Shown: one piece after another, positions 12,329 through 23,059 of the stretch
Position numbering within the stretch: the stretch's first letter is position 1
Layout: each line of letters begins with the position of its first letter
Assembly (NCBI GenBank): GCA_907165275.2
Contig: OU015662.1
Span: 9,555,501-9,619,500 of the forward strand
Direction: 5' to 3'
DNA: 64,000 nt
Origin: Zygaena filipendulae
Lineage: Eukaryota; Arthropoda; Insecta; Lepidoptera; Zygaenidae
The notes under the pieces: generated by a model
Databases searched by the model: none
Told to the model about the DNA's origin: nothing
The model's input: the letters and a program-made list of their open reading frames with translations, nothing else
Translations under genes and position numbers: made by a program

Positions 12329-12550
12329 TCTAAGTATATTATAATAAACAAGTTGAATCCGCGATTCTGTACATTGAATATTTTATCAAAAGTTGAGAGG
12401 GGGCGATAAAAGAAGAGTAACCAACCACAAAAGTTTTTAAAATTCTTTTCTGTCTCTATGTCTGTTCGCGATAATCTCCTAATCTACTGAACGGATTACC
12501 ATGCGGATATAAAATCATTTCACGCGAGTGAAACCGTGGAGCACAGCTAG
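12329..12550 (+). mobile_element. Helitron, GAATCCGCGATTCTG subfamily
   Basis: It starts TCTAAGTATATTATAATAA and runs through the block GAATCCGCGATTCTGTACAT, shared with the element at 32983. It ends with the degraded hairpin ACGCGAGTGAAACCGTGGAG and CACAGCTAG followed by T. It is about 90 bp shorter than its sibling because of an internal deletion after GGATT. Confidence 0.75.
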
Positions 12551-12934
12551 TTGTAAATCCATTCCTAACTAATAATAAGAATAAACCTGGTAGGTACGAA
12601 TAAAAAAGTAAATTGGTTTGCTAACTGTACCCCCTCTTAGTATTTCCTTTCAACTCTCGACCAACGTGTTTATTGTGAGCCAATAAGAATATAATGATTA
12701 GGCGAGAGTGAAAGTGGTCTATGAACCCATAAATAACTTATGATAAAGGCATAGCACTGGGTTGTAACAATTTTTGAACTTAGTGAAAGTTCGGGTTAAG
12801 CCTGCAGGTTTTTACAATTTAACCTATACTAAGTTATGTTATGAGAAAATTTATGTAAGAGAACCACAGAGGCAAGCGTAGATGTAATTTACGTCGTTTT
12901 TATTTCTGTTGATGAAAAATTTACAAAAGTATTT

Positions 12935-12982
12935 AGCGGGAACTCCGAAATAACCGCGGGTGAAACCGTGGGGGTCAGCTAG
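12935..12982 (+). mobile_element. Helitron 3' end fragment
   Basis: Only the terminal part is preserved: GCGGGAACTCCGAAATAACC, hairpin CGCGGGTGAAACCGTGGGGG and CAGCTAG followed by T. Confidence 0.65.
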
Positions 12983-13039
12983 TATACGTATATGAGGAGA
13001 ATTTTCGTTTTGCGTGAGTAGAATTGGCCCTGTGCACGT

Positions 13040-13312
13040 ATCAGAATAGAAGCAATTTTAATTTTTAATCCGTCTTGTAGAGAGCTTGTAGATTAATGAA
13101 AAATATTGGACACGTATTTTTTCATTTTATAAGTAATCAAAAACGTCACGCCGCGCACGTGACACGTTATGACGTCAAGAGCCCCCACTCCTAAACTTTA
13201 ATGCGTCTTATCTTAGTATTTATTTCATTAATATGAAAAAGCAAAAAATATGGGTCTATTATTTTTTATTAATCTACAAGACGGACTAAATAGAATTTTG
13301 ATTTTCATACCC
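13040..13312. mobile_element. TIR element (MITE), family shared with 46930..47150
   Basis: Inverted termini run around TTAATCCGTCTTGTAGA on the left and TCTACAAGACGGACTAAA on the right, and similarity continues outward past both. The left arm has an extra 11-bp duplication (GAGCTTGTAG). The centre is CpG-rich with TGACGT motifs. A second copy in inverted orientation shares AAAATCAAAATTCTATTTAG and the internal CGTGACGTCA part. No transposase is encoded. Exact boundaries and target duplication are unresolved. Confidence 0.55.
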
Positions 13313-13319
13313 CGGAAAG

Positions 13320-14479
13320 TTCTCAGAACTTCATCAGTCCGCGTGATGGGCCCGCGTGATGGACCACTGCCCAGACACCAGGCATTAGGGTAGGCCTATG
13401 CCCCATCAGCGGGGACGTCAAAAGACTAATTATGGAGTTAATAATACATGCAACATTCCAAAGCAAAAATAACGCCCACATACCTACCTACTCGCATACA
13501 CAGGACAACATCGACATCGTTAGAACTTAGAATATTGCGATGTAAAAAAAAAATACTTTGCCACAGATAATATAATAGTACCTATATCTACTATGTGGTG
13601 ACTAATACAGTCGTGTATCGATAAGAAAAAAACTCCTACAATAGATAAAAATAACACGTAGTTAGTCAGAAAGGGGGTAATGTGGAAAGAAAATACAAAT
13701 TTTTATGACAAAACAATAACTTTTTTTTCAAATTTCAACAGTTGTTCGAGATTTTTTTTTTCACAGATATAAAATTATTGCGATTTTTCAACGCTATTAA
13801 TCCGCAGTGTAGTCTGTAGATACCTGTGTTTACAAAAATCAAGGGTCACCTATTATAATAAAAACAAAGCAGTTTGCCTTTGCTACGTTTGTCATTGTGA
13901 TTGGTAGATTAAAAAAAAAATGTTTCGTGTACGCGCCAGAAACCTTTGACTACAACCGCCTAATTTATCTCGAAGAAATTACACATAAATAAGCATTTTA
14001 CGATTTATGCAATCGTATAAAAAAATTCACAGAAGTCACAATAAAGAAAAAATAAGAAAAATCAAGTGTTTTCAAAAAAATACTTAAAAAATATCTACTT
14101 AATACCAGCCAGTGTTACTTCAAAGGTCTCGCGGTATGATACCCGCTTTTCCACGAACCTCGTGATACTGGAGGGCGGTTAAAAACCGTTGCTCTTCAAA
14201 TATAACCGACGAAATATAGAGTCATGGAATATTATTTGCGTCATTGATAACGATATAATTGTATCGTATAAAAAAATTATAACGATAGTATAGGTATACC
14301 TAGTAATAAACGGATGCAGAATTTTATAAAAAGATATTATAAATCTTATACTTAAAATTAATAAATGTTACTTATAAAAATAAATAGCTACTCAAAATAC
14401 CAACAGCTTATACGATATACAAGTACTTAATTAAAGTTGTGAAATTGTGGTACCTACATCTTGCTCTCTCCGAATTTGA
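13320..14479. other. No gene seen
   Basis: Contains a short GC-rich patch at 13340..13425 with CGCGTGATGG twice, followed by AT-rich sequence with several poly(T) and poly(A) runs. Confidence 0.4.
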
Positions 14480-14587
14480 ATTGTTTTGTGCTGTGCCCTA
14501 TAAACAGGGTCCATAAAGAACTGTTTACTAACTACCTCAATACCTTATGTTATTTAATGGATGTGCAATAAATAAATAAATAAATAT
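14480..14587 (+). mobile_element. Retroposon 3' end
   Basis: It ends in ATGTGCAATAAATAAATAAA, a polyadenylation-like signal merging into a short tandem tail, as in lepidopteran non-LTR retrotransposons. No coding part remains. Confidence 0.4.
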
Positions 14588-16155
14588 ATAGAGTTACGAT
14601 TACGATAGACACGAATGCCAATATTCGTTTTCAGAAAGTACCCACCTACTGCTGCCTGGCTGCTGCTTAAGATGTATTTGTTCAGAAGTTGCAAAAATGA
14701 TACTAAATGTTATAATAACAATAGGTAGGTATATAAAATGACTATTCAACATACCTAATATTCTCTATCTTTGTTCCCAACAAACAGTTCATTCTAGTAA
14801 CTTTTATTTTGTTGATCGTTAGATAAGTCGAGTAGCTTACTTCCAATTATTAACTTAAAAACAAATTCTCGAAAATTCATCCTTATATAATTAAAATTAC
14901 ACAAGCCATAAATGGACATCTCAGTGGGAACATTCGTTTGATTGTAAACAAACTGTGTTTAAACCCACATACCTACATGTCATTTAGGTGCAATAGACTA
15001 CACAAGTTGTTATTCAAACTTGCAACTAAAATTTATTAAGCCAATTACGCGTAGCTAGTTCATTTGCCACTACAAAATATAGCAGAAGTATCGTCGTTAG
15101 AAAACAACAAAAAAATCTTCCTAAATGTATTCGCAAATAGGTGAATTAAATTGAATTGAGTGAATTAATCACAATTAATTTGTATTACTAACAATAGTTT
15201 ATAAGAAAGGATATAAATAACAGAATTGATCCATGTCGATGGTCGAATTAAATGAATCTTTTTATTTTTTTTGGGCAATGTCTAAAATACTATATCCATG
15301 CATTATTGAGATATCATAGCTCAGTAAAACTGAAAAACCCAATTTGGTTATGGTAACCAAGAATCACAATAACCTTTCCAAAGATCTCTTTTGCTTTTAG
15401 TTTAGAGAGAAAAAATCACAGAGCACAAAACAATTGACATGCAAATAGTAATCGATACCTCTTTAAAATTAACTTGGTTGTTGATGATGATTCCGGTTCT
15501 CCCAGTTTAGTTTTATTTCAAAAACTAAGTTTTGCAGTTCAGCTTTAAGTACCTATCTAACTGAAGAAATGTTGTAGTCCCCTGAAAGATTTCAGTTACG
15601 TTAGATATTGTGGCACGCCTTAAATTTCAACGGATTTGACGTATCTGTTCTTATCTATGTCTGCGTGTAAACAGCTCTAAGAAGGCAAACCATAGCACCC
15701 TGCGTTGCTCACATTTCGTTTAAATACCTACCGGCGTTAAGAGATTCGACAAACAACCGAAAAACGTTGAGACGTGTTAAAAAATCTAGTATTTGATGGA
15801 AAACGGTAAGATTTGAAATGTCGGTTAAAGACACAAACTTGTTGTACCTAACTCTTAAGCCAGCCACGCTCCACTTTCGAGTGGATATACAACTTTTTAA
15901 TGATATTGTAAACCGATAACCCCGTTGCATAAAATTATTACTTGCCTACGCGACACGAATTGATTCATGTTCTCTATAGAGATTTAAATCTTCTTTATAT
16001 TACAATAATATTGTATTACGAAGAGTGTCTGCGGTGGTAAAATATTGCGTAGGTACCTACCTTTGCAGAAGACAGAAATGGTTGGTAAAAATAACTTTTG
16101 CAAGCAAAGAACTTCATGTTATTTTTAAACAAAGTATTTGTATTGATAATCCTAG
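14588..16155. other. No gene seen
   Basis: AT-rich, no supported frame, no terminal repeats. Confidence 0.45.
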
Positions 16156-16326
16156 TCTACTAATATTATAAATGTGAAAGTGTGGATGTTTGGATGTTTG
16201 TTACTCAATCACGCAAAAACGGCTGAACGGATTTGGGTGAAATTTGGCAAGCACGTTGTCAGGGGTAAAGAGAAGGGTACTTTGTATCCCGGAATTCCCG
16301 CGGGTGAAACTGCGGGACACAGCTAG
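16156..16326 (+). mobile_element. Complete 171-bp Helitron, plus strand
   Basis: It begins TCTACTAATATTATAAATGT and ends in the hairpin GCGGGTGAAACTGCGGGAC and ACAGCTAG followed by T. It is the same length as the minus-strand copy at 44153..44323 and shares the body (AACGGCTGAACGGATTTGGG, then GTCAGGGGTA). Non-coding. Confidence 0.85.
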
Positions 16327-16473
16327 TATTTTATATACGAAAACTTTCACAAAATATAATATGTATATGTATATTGTATAGGTAGGTATATCATGCATAA
16401 AAAAAGCCAAAAAGTCCCAAAAAGTCAAAATAGTCAAAACGTAAAAAAAAAAATACAAACTATACAATATTGC

Positions 16474-16640
16474 ACCGCCAGAACCTTCGGTATAGTGGTT
16501 AGCGAAACAGTCTCCGCAGGCGTCGTGTCTTCGAACTCTGCGCCAGGGTAGGTAAACATTTACATGAACATATTTTGTATTGGCCCGCGGTCTGGGTGTT
16601 TAATATTATATCAATGTATTTACAAAGAAACCATTAAGTT
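16474..16640 (+). mobile_element. tRNA-derived SINE fragment
   Basis: An A-box-like TATAGTGGTTAGCGAAAC (16491..16508) is followed at normal spacing by a B-box-like TCTTCGAACTCTG (about 16529..16540). The body carries GGTCTGGGTGTTTAATATTA, typical of lepidopteran SINEs. It does not fold as an intact tRNA gene. The 3' limit is uncertain. Confidence 0.6.
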
Positions 16641-16712
16641 ACATAAGTATAGGTAGAGCTCATTTGATAATGATATGGTCGGCCATTGTAGCCTCATATT
16701 TTCTTAATTTTT

Positions 16713-16990
16713 TTTTAATAATAATAATAATAATATCTTTATTAGTCTCAACACAACACAGTCATTACTAAGTAGGTACAAACTTAAGGGTACGACCTTT
16801 ATTGTGAGAGACTGGTGTCTGTCGTAGGAATATTTCCTGTGATACAGATCACCAGGCCCCCTCCTGCATATTATCAGTAATTACAGTTACAGAACATGTT
16901 GTTCAGCATGAGCATAGTTAAAAAATAAAAAGCTAAAATTCGTTAAAAGTTAAGATTTGAAAAGAACCTTGTGTTAGTGTGAGTGAGGAT
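16713..16990 (-). mobile_element. Non-LTR retroposon 3' end, minus strand
   Basis: On the minus strand this reads as a 3' untranslated region ending AATAAAGATATTATTATT with an ATT repeat tail. The element's 5' end is gone. Family not determined. Confidence 0.5.
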
Positions 16991-17658
16991 TGTGTACATG
17001 AAGACGTGTGTGGGTGAGGGTATATATAGGTATATTTTTTAAATTATTTATTTCTTTAAAAACCATTTTACAACTATTTATTATTTATGTTCGTGGGTAT
17101 ATAATAGTTTTATTCCATAAGTATTTCATCAGTTGTTTAGTATTCATAGTAAAAAACCAGCTTGTTGAAATCCGGTGGCGTTGTATGGAAACAGAGAAAT
17201 CAATAACTAATCATTCAAAAGCAAAAACTACTAAAGAACGTCTTAAATTGTATTTAACCCTTCGTGAGACAGGCGTTAGACAATCTAGGTATCTACTTGT
17301 GTAATGCATGTTGCAGAATGAAGAATTTATACACGTATCTTTAAACGAAAAAAATTAAATAAAAATATTGTTCTCTGAGCATGTGCTAGACGATCTTGAA
17401 CTTGGCTCCTTCCGTTGAGAACTCACCGTATACGCCTTGTACAAATATTTACGTTCGCCCATTCATGCGGCCGTGTTGCGACGCAAAACGAAACATTAAG
17501 TACTATTAAATTGTATAAAAAAAAAACTAAGTGTATGTTCTTATACATACGACCTCAATTTAAACTATTAATAGAATTCCGCACAATCACTCGGCATTAT
17601 AATTATATTCTAACATAGCTTTTTTTTTCATAATATCCAACATAATAAATATGGGTTC

Positions 17659-17663
17659 ATTTT
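17659..17663. repeat. Target site duplication, left (ATTTT)
   Basis: ATTTT directly precedes the left LTR and is repeated at 21988..21992 directly after the right LTR. A 5-bp duplication fits Copia integrase. Confidence 0.95.
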
Positions 17664-17825
17664 TGTTAATAAAACTACGGTTAGCGGTAACAGACTAACT
17701 TTTTATTATAAACGTCATACATGACATTGACATGGATACAGCAGAGGGCGCTAGTAGTATGTACTGATAATACCTACCTGAGTACCTACATATATTTTAT
17801 ATTGATATTGTTACCAAAAACAACA
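17664..17825 (-). repeat. 3' LTR (162 bp)
   Basis: On the minus strand it starts TGTTGTTTTTGG and ends TTTATTAACA. A polyadenylation signal AATAAA lies at 17702..17707. I found no difference from the LTR at 21826..21987. Confidence 0.95.
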
Positions 17826-17834
17826 CCTCCACTT
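17826..17834 (-). other. Polypurine tract (plus-strand primer)
   Basis: On the minus strand AAGTGGAGG directly abuts the TG of the 3' LTR, the position and composition expected of the polypurine tract that primes second-strand synthesis. Confidence 0.85.
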
Positions 17835-17869
17835 AACAAAATCAATAGGTAATCCAAAAAATTAGTTAA

Positions 17870-20800
17870 TTAATTAACAGGTGAAATGCCAAGTTTTTTC
17901 ATAAAATAATAGTGTTTAACAGAACCCAAACTTTTTGTAAGAATGTCTGCAGGCATTTCAGCTGTTTCCAAATAGACAATTTTAACAAAATCATTTGCTA
18001 CAGCTTCTCTCACAAAATGAAATCTTATATCTATATGCTTAGATCTTCGATGGAAAATAGGATTCAAAGCTAGTTTCTGAGCACTTTGACAATCATTAAA
18101 CAAAACAATAGTATCAGACTTTCCATAGACTTCAAATAATAATTTCTTCAAATAAATTGCCTCTTTACTGGCCTCAGACATAGAAACATACTCAGCTTCA
18201 GTGCTGGATAAAGCAACATTTCTTTGTTTTCTACACTCAAATGAAATAACAGTTTTTGACAACTTAAAACAGAAACCTGAATATGATTTTCTATCAGTAA
18301 TGTCTGAACCCCAGTCTGCATCTACAAAACCTTCAATAGAAGAATTATCCTTGCGAAAAACAAGACCATAATTTTTAGTTTTCTTTAAGTATTTCAAAAC
18401 TCTTTTTAAGTGGCTCCAGTGAGTTTCATTATATGAGTTATTAAACTGGCTAAGATAGTTTACACTGTATGCAATGTCTGGTCTGGTGAGAACCGCTAAG
18501 TACATTAATCCACCAATCAGCTGTTGATACGGGTACTCACCACATACATTTGGAGATTTTTCTAATTTTAAATTTGCCTCCATAGGAGTATCTGCAGTCT
18601 TACAATGTGACATATTAAATCTCTTTAACAAACTATCAACATATTCTTCCTGATCAACAGTTATTACATTTTTGCTTATATTTACTCTTAGACCTAAACA
18701 TTTTCTCACTTGACCTAGGTTTTTAATTTTAAATTTACTACTCAATTCTTGAACTAGCTGTTCAGTGCTTCTATTACAATTTGAGAACACAAAAAAATCA
18801 TCGACAAATAATGCAATAATTATTTTAACACCATCTTTAAATTTAATAAACAAGCAAGGTTCATACTCAGACTTTTTATAACCTAAGCTAATTAAGTAAT
18901 CATTGACTCTTTGGTACCATGCCCTTGAAGATTGCTTCAAACCATATATGGCTCGTTTTAACTTTAGTACTTTATTATCATTATCATCACACTCAAAAGT
19001 CACAGGTTTTTCCATATAAACAGTTTCATTTAAAAACCCATTTAAAAAGGCTGTTGTTACATCAAGATGACTAATTGCTAATTCTAACTTTGCTGCTAAT
19101 GCGAATAGCAACCTTAATGTGGAATACCTAAGCACAGGGGAGAAAGTTTCATGAAAGTCAATCCCAGCTTTCTGCGAGAAACCTTTCGCCACTAATCTGG
19201 CACGATAACGCACACTATTTTCACTGTCATATTTTTTCTTGAAAACCCATCTGCACTGAATCACTGAACTGTCTTGAGGATGATCAACAAGCTCCCAGGC
19301 ATTGTTATCTTCAAATGATTTTAATTCTTCTTTCATACTTGCTCGCCAGAATTTACTTTCTGCTCCGTTTAAAGCTTCCTCAAGTGTGATCGCTCTATCA
19401 CTGCTGTCTTCACACTCTGTAACACATAGGTTATTGTAACCATACCTTTCTGGCTGCTTCCTGACACGTTTGGGTCTTTGAGCTACGTTTAAATCAACAA
19501 GAGTACTTACTGAGGAAACATCCGTTTCTGGGATATAGGTCTCGTCCCTTTCAGTATCAACTTCAGATAAAGAACTATCATTCTCTTCATCATCAGAATG
19601 AGTTTGCTCTGACTGAGCTGCCTCCACTGGATGTTTGCATTCCAGCGGTATTTGTACCATATTTTGGTTCAAAGACTCCATGACAATAATATCTCTGCTG
19701 GTTGTGACAATATTGGTTATAGGATCATACACTCTATATCCTTTAGTGTTTTCTGCATAACCAACAAAAATCAGCTTATTTGCCTTCTTGTCCCATTTTA
19801 AACGTTTCTCTTTGGCCACATGAACCATTACTACACTTCCAAATATACGTAAATGGCCTAGGTTTGGTTTCATGCCAGTCCAAACTTCGTAAGGAGTTTT
19901 ATCGTTCAGCCCGGCCACAACAGATCTATTTCTTAAATACACTGATGTATTGACGGCCTCCGCCCAGAATTTTTTTTCCAATCCAGCATCAAAGATCAAA
20001 CATCTGGCTCTTTCAACGATGGATCTGTTCATTCTCTCACAGAATCCATTTTGTTCGGGTGTATAAGCATTAGTTCTCTGGTGAACTATACCTTGCTTTT
20101 TCAAATATCCGTCAAAATCTCGATTACAGAACTCACCTCCATTATCTGTTCGAAAAACCTTGATCTTTTTTTCTTTTTGTTTTTCAACCATACACTGAAA
20201 TTCTTGGAAGTACTTGAACACTTCATTCTTAGCTTTCATGAAATATACAAATGCCATCTTGCTGTAGTCATCCACGAACAAAACATAGTACTTTGATCCT
20301 CCAATCGACTGATTTTCCATAGGACCTCCAACATCTGCATGAATAATCTCCAGCACATTTTCTGTTTTTGATGAACTTTGCTGAAATGACAGCCTGGCTT
20401 GTTTGCCTTCACAACAAACAGTGCATGTAGATTTGCCTATGTTTGCCGCCTCTGGATATGAGATTCCTTCTACAGCTCCATCTTTCATTTTATTCAAGCT
20501 ACTACTGTTTATGTGTCCCAATCTCCTGTGCCAAATCTCGCATGATGTCATTGCAGGTGCTGCAAATATCTGTTCTGATTGTAATGTTTGTAACTTATAC
20601 ACACCATCAACTAAATCTGCTATGCCAACGAGTTCTTTCTGTTGATTATAAATATAGCAAACGTTTCCTTTGAAAATCACATTGTTGCCATTCTTAATCA
20701 ACTGACTCACAGAAAGCAAGTTAGTGGTTAAATCTGGTATACACAATACATCTGTAACTGCGACGTCATATTCTACATAGTTCACAACTGTAACGATGTT

Positions 20801-21751
20801 TACGTCGCCAGAACACATCACTGGAATTTTAGTCTTATTCGCGATAATAATTTCTTTCGTTTCTGGCTGCTGCGATATATTCGTGAGATAAACTTTGTTG
20901 CCGGTCATGTGTTTACTCGCTCCACTGTCAATATACCAACTGCTCTGATTAAAATTTCCACTCAGAAAAAAAGCACTAAAAGCATTGGTCTGTTTACGTT
21001 TGGTATTTTCCGATTTCGGGCACTGATTTTTATAATGGCCTATTTGTTTGCATTTATAGCACTTTATCACTTTTTCTGACTTTGACATTGAAGTATCTGT
21101 TTGTCTAAAATGGCCGCCTTTAGGGTTGCCATTCTTTAGTCTATGCGTTCCTTTCACTATAAATGCACTTTCGGAACCGGATGTAGTACCAACACTCACG
21201 ACATCTACACACATGTCCATCAACTTTGTTTTTATGATATCTGCACTAACCTCAATTCCTGAGTGCTCAATAGCCATTATCATAGGTCCATATTTTTCGG
21301 GTAAACCCGCCAACATCAATGCTCCAATCCACTCATCGGTTATTCTGAATCCTGTTCCTTGAAGTCGCTGACTCGTTTCTACAATTTGAGTAACATACTG
21401 TGCCATTGACTCACAGTTTTCAAGCCGAATATTGATTAGATTTTTCAACAGACTGATCTTCCTAGTGTAACCGGAATCATCATACATATGTTTGAGGGTA
21501 GACCATAAATCATATGTTGTAACTGCCTGCTTGATGTGAACATATATCGATGGATCAATAGTTAATATCAACTTTGCCTTGGCTTTAGCATCATTCTCAA
21601 TATCGCTTACAGACGCCGCTGCCGGTAACTGTTTCTTGATCTTATCCGCCATGCCTTCCAACACTAACACATTTTGCGCCGCAAAACACCAATCATCATA
21701 GTTTTCGCGCCCTTTTAGCTTTGGAACATTGGCTATATAGTTTGTCGACAT
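17870..21751 (-). CDS. Copia gag-pol polyprotein (1293 aa)
   Basis: This single frame encodes everything needed for reverse transcription and integration. The ATG at 21751 is chosen because the frame's further nine upstream codons begin with GTG. Numbering from this Met: gag includes a CCHC zinc knuckle at 231-244 (C-x2-C-x4-H-x4-C). The aspartic protease has DSG at 275-277. Integrase has H408/H413 and C443/C446, then catalytic D473, D536 and E572 with 35 residues between the last two. Reverse transcriptase has D897 and the FVDD box at 982-985. RNase H has D1144, E1185 and D1220. No stop or frameshift interrupts it. Length is normal for Copia. Gag and pol are in one frame, so gag must be released by proteolysis or made from a spliced RNA, as in Drosophila copia; no such intron was identified. 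Confidence 0.97.
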   Translation of the reverse strand: MSTNYIANVPKLKGRENYDDWCFAAQNVLVLEGMADKIKKQLPAAASVSDIENDAKAKAKLILTIDPSIYVHIKQAVTTYDLWSTLKHMYDDSGYTRKISLLKNLINIRLENCESMAQYVTQIVETSQRLQGTGFRITDEWIGALMLAGLPEKYGPMIMAIEHSGIEVSADIIKTKLMDMCVDVVSVGTTSGSESAFIVKGTHRLKNGNPKGGHFRQTDTSMSKSEKVIKCYKCKQIGHYKNQCPKSENTKRKQTNAFSAFFLSGNFNQSSWYIDSGASKHMTGNKVYLTNISQQPETKEIIIANKTKIPVMCSGDVNIVTVVNYVEYDVAVTDVLCIPDLTTNLLSVSQLIKNGNNVIFKGNVCYIYNQQKELVGIADLVDGVYKLQTLQSEQIFAAPAMTSCEIWHRRLGHINSSSLNKMKDGAVEGISYPEAANIGKSTCTVCCEGKQARLSFQQSSSKTENVLEIIHADVGGPMENQSIGGSKYYVLFVDDYSKMAFVYFMKAKNEVFKYFQEFQCMVEKQKEKKIKVFRTDNGGEFCNRDFDGYLKKQGIVHQRTNAYTPEQNGFCERMNRSIVERARCLIFDAGLEKKFWAEAVNTSVYLRNRSVVAGLNDKTPYEVWTGMKPNLGHLRIFGSVVMVHVAKEKRLKWDKKANKLIFVGYAENTKGYRVYDPITNIVTTSRDIIVMESLNQNMVQIPLECKHPVEAAQSEQTHSDDEENDSSLSEVDTERDETYIPETDVSSVSTLVDLNVAQRPKRVRKQPERYGYNNLCVTECEDSSDRAITLEEALNGAESKFWRASMKEELKSFEDNNAWELVDHPQDSSVIQCRWVFKKKYDSENSVRYRARLVAKGFSQKAGIDFHETFSPVLRYSTLRLLFALAAKLELAISHLDVTTAFLNGFLNETVYMEKPVTFECDDNDNKVLKLKRAIYGLKQSSRAWYQRVNDYLISLGYKKSEYEPCLFIKFKDGVKIIIALFVDDFFVFSNCNRSTEQLVQELSSKFKIKNLGQVRKCLGLRVNISKNVITVDQEEYVDSLLKRFNMSHCKTADTPMEANLKLEKSPNVCGEYPYQQLIGGLMYLAVLTRPDIAYSVNYLSQFNNSYNETHWSHLKRVLKYLKKTKNYGLVFRKDNSSIEGFVDADWGSDITDRKSYSGFCFKLSKTVISFECRKQRNVALSSTEAEYVSMSEASKEAIYLKKLLFEVYGKSDTIVLFNDCQSAQKLALNPIFHRRSKHIDIRFHFVREAVANDFVKIVYLETAEMPADILTKSLGSVKHYYFMKKLGISPVN

Positions 21752-21810
21752 TATTATCGCAAAATAATAGAAAAACACTGACTTTAAACTGTAATATGGC
21801 GAAATATGGT

Positions 21811-21825
21811 TCTGGGCCCATAACC
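21811..21825 (-). other. Primer binding site (half tRNA-iMet type)
   Basis: Immediately after the 5' LTR the minus strand reads GGTTATGGGCCCAGA. This matches the Drosophila copia site, which pairs with an internal segment of initiator tRNA-Met cleaved near the anticodon rather than with a tRNA 3' end. The usual TGG start of ordinary sites is absent. Confidence 0.85.
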
Positions 21826-21987
21826 TGTTAATAAAACTACGGTTAGCGGTAACAGACTAACTTTTTATTATAAACGTCATACATGACATTGACATGGATA
21901 CAGCAGAGGGCGCTAGTAGTATGTACTGATAATACCTACCTGAGTACCTACATATATTTTATATTGATATTGTTACCAAAAACAACA
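21826..21987 (-). repeat. 5' LTR with promoter
   Basis: On the minus strand a TATA-like AATATAAAATATA lies near the LTR start (21953..21965), followed about 95 bases later by AATAAA (21864..21869). The internal region begins directly at the primer binding site. The sequence matches the 3' LTR. Confidence 0.95.
21953..21965 (-). promoter_or_regulatory. TATA-like box of the Copia LTR
   Basis: AATATAAAATATA on the minus strand, about 22 bases inside the 5' LTR. Position is consistent with driving the genomic RNA. Assigned by motif only. Confidence 0.5.
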
Positions 21988-21992
21988 ATTTT
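21988..21992. repeat. Target site duplication, right (ATTTT)
   Basis: Partner of 17659..17663. Confidence 0.95.
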
Positions 21993-22937
21993 AAGTACCT
22001 ACCTATACCTACTTAATATAAATTCCATTGATAATGTTGATAAGAGAAAGACCCTAAATGTTGTATGAGTCGTAACGTAACTCGTAAGTTTGAAAATAGA
22101 ATACCTAATTGTTTTTGAAATGGAAATAACACTAAAACCCTATACTCTCTGGACATTTTGAGAATTGAACTTATTGCGCCTAAACGCCGTAAAAAGACAT
22201 AATTGTAAAAATGACTTTTGGACCCTCAAACCAGGACGATATTAGTCTTTGGGTTGCATAGACAAAGGTTACAAAACTTCAAGCTAAATCTAAGTCACTG
22301 TAAATTATTTAAGTACATAACAATATAATTATTTAGTTTGAAATTTAAATAAAGATAAAATTATATGAGTCAAATGTGGGACATTTATTGCGAGTGGTCG
22401 CTATAACTCCATACACAATTAAAGTATGTAACTATTTGCCTAGATATAATTTCACGAGGGAACATAATACACGTGTATTAACCATAGTAGGTATGCAATA
22501 AACAATAATCTAATAGTACAATTAAATGATGCACTATAAGTCAGTCCACCTATCCAAGATTAGTATAAAGATATTTAATGAGTGTTCAAAGCGTCTGATA
22601 TCAGCAAACAACTGCTATTATAGTAATTTACTGTATCGTGTTTACAAACCATTTTATAGCAGATTCATATCTAAATTAATCGAATTATATGCCCACATAT
22701 TAGTATCCTTAGTTGTTAATTGGTTCGGGAAAATTAATTGGTAAAAAATGTCTAATTTAATAAGAGATTACTCGTTTTTGGTTATTTAGAGACTGTGCAC
22801 CGCAATTAATGTCCTATGCAATGGTAGTTATACGTATTATCAAAACAACAAAAAGATTAACAACAGTAAAACCCGGTTGGCAAAAGTAAATTACTTAACA
22901 AAAACTTTAATGTCGGGGTAAAACGTCGTGCACTCAC
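21993..22937. other. No gene seen
   Basis: AT-rich sequence flanking the Copia insertion with no supported feature. Confidence 0.45.
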
Positions 22938-22958
22938 CTCATTGTGCACAGACATCAT
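22938..22958 (-). CDS. Possible short first coding exon (7 codons, weak)
   Basis: On the minus strand ATGATG in GAGATG context opens a frame that ends after seven codons at a GAG|GTGAGT consensus donor (intron begins at 22937). A CpG-rich block lies 200-350 bp upstream at 23160..23300. The frame is open further upstream to a TAG, so the ATG is not forced. The element is too short to identify and could be coincidence. Confidence 0.2.
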
Positions 22959-23059
22959 CTCGGAAGTTAGTATTGTTACAGTTCTGTCGTAGGCAATGTT
23001 TTGCTTGTTTTTTTTTTCAAACGAAACTGGAGCGATCACTATCTAAATACACATTTCAC

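Larger units (their letters stand above)
17664..21987 (-). mobile_element. Complete Ty1/Copia LTR retrotransposon
   Basis: This 4324-bp element is on the minus strand with all parts in place: two 162-bp LTRs with TGTT...AACA ends, an ATTTT target duplication, primer binding site, one complete polyprotein frame and polypurine tract. I read the two LTRs as identical base for base. LTRs are identical at insertion, so this is evidence of recent insertion. The domain order gag-protease-integrase-RT-RNase H defines Copia rather than Gypsy, where integrase is last. Its orientation matches the candidate host exons at 45775 and 60595, so it may sit sense in an intron. Confidence 0.97.

Noticed and set aside
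17008..17304. 98-aa plus-strand ORF
   Set aside because: Begins in AT-rich retroposon flank, no motif, composition expected by chance.
20051..21362. Plus-strand ORFs inside the Copia element
   Set aside because: Antisense shadows of the intact polyprotein frame.
21752..21778. Upstream start for the Copia polyprotein
   Set aside because: The extra nine codons begin with GTG, not ATG; the ATG at 21751 is the first usable start.
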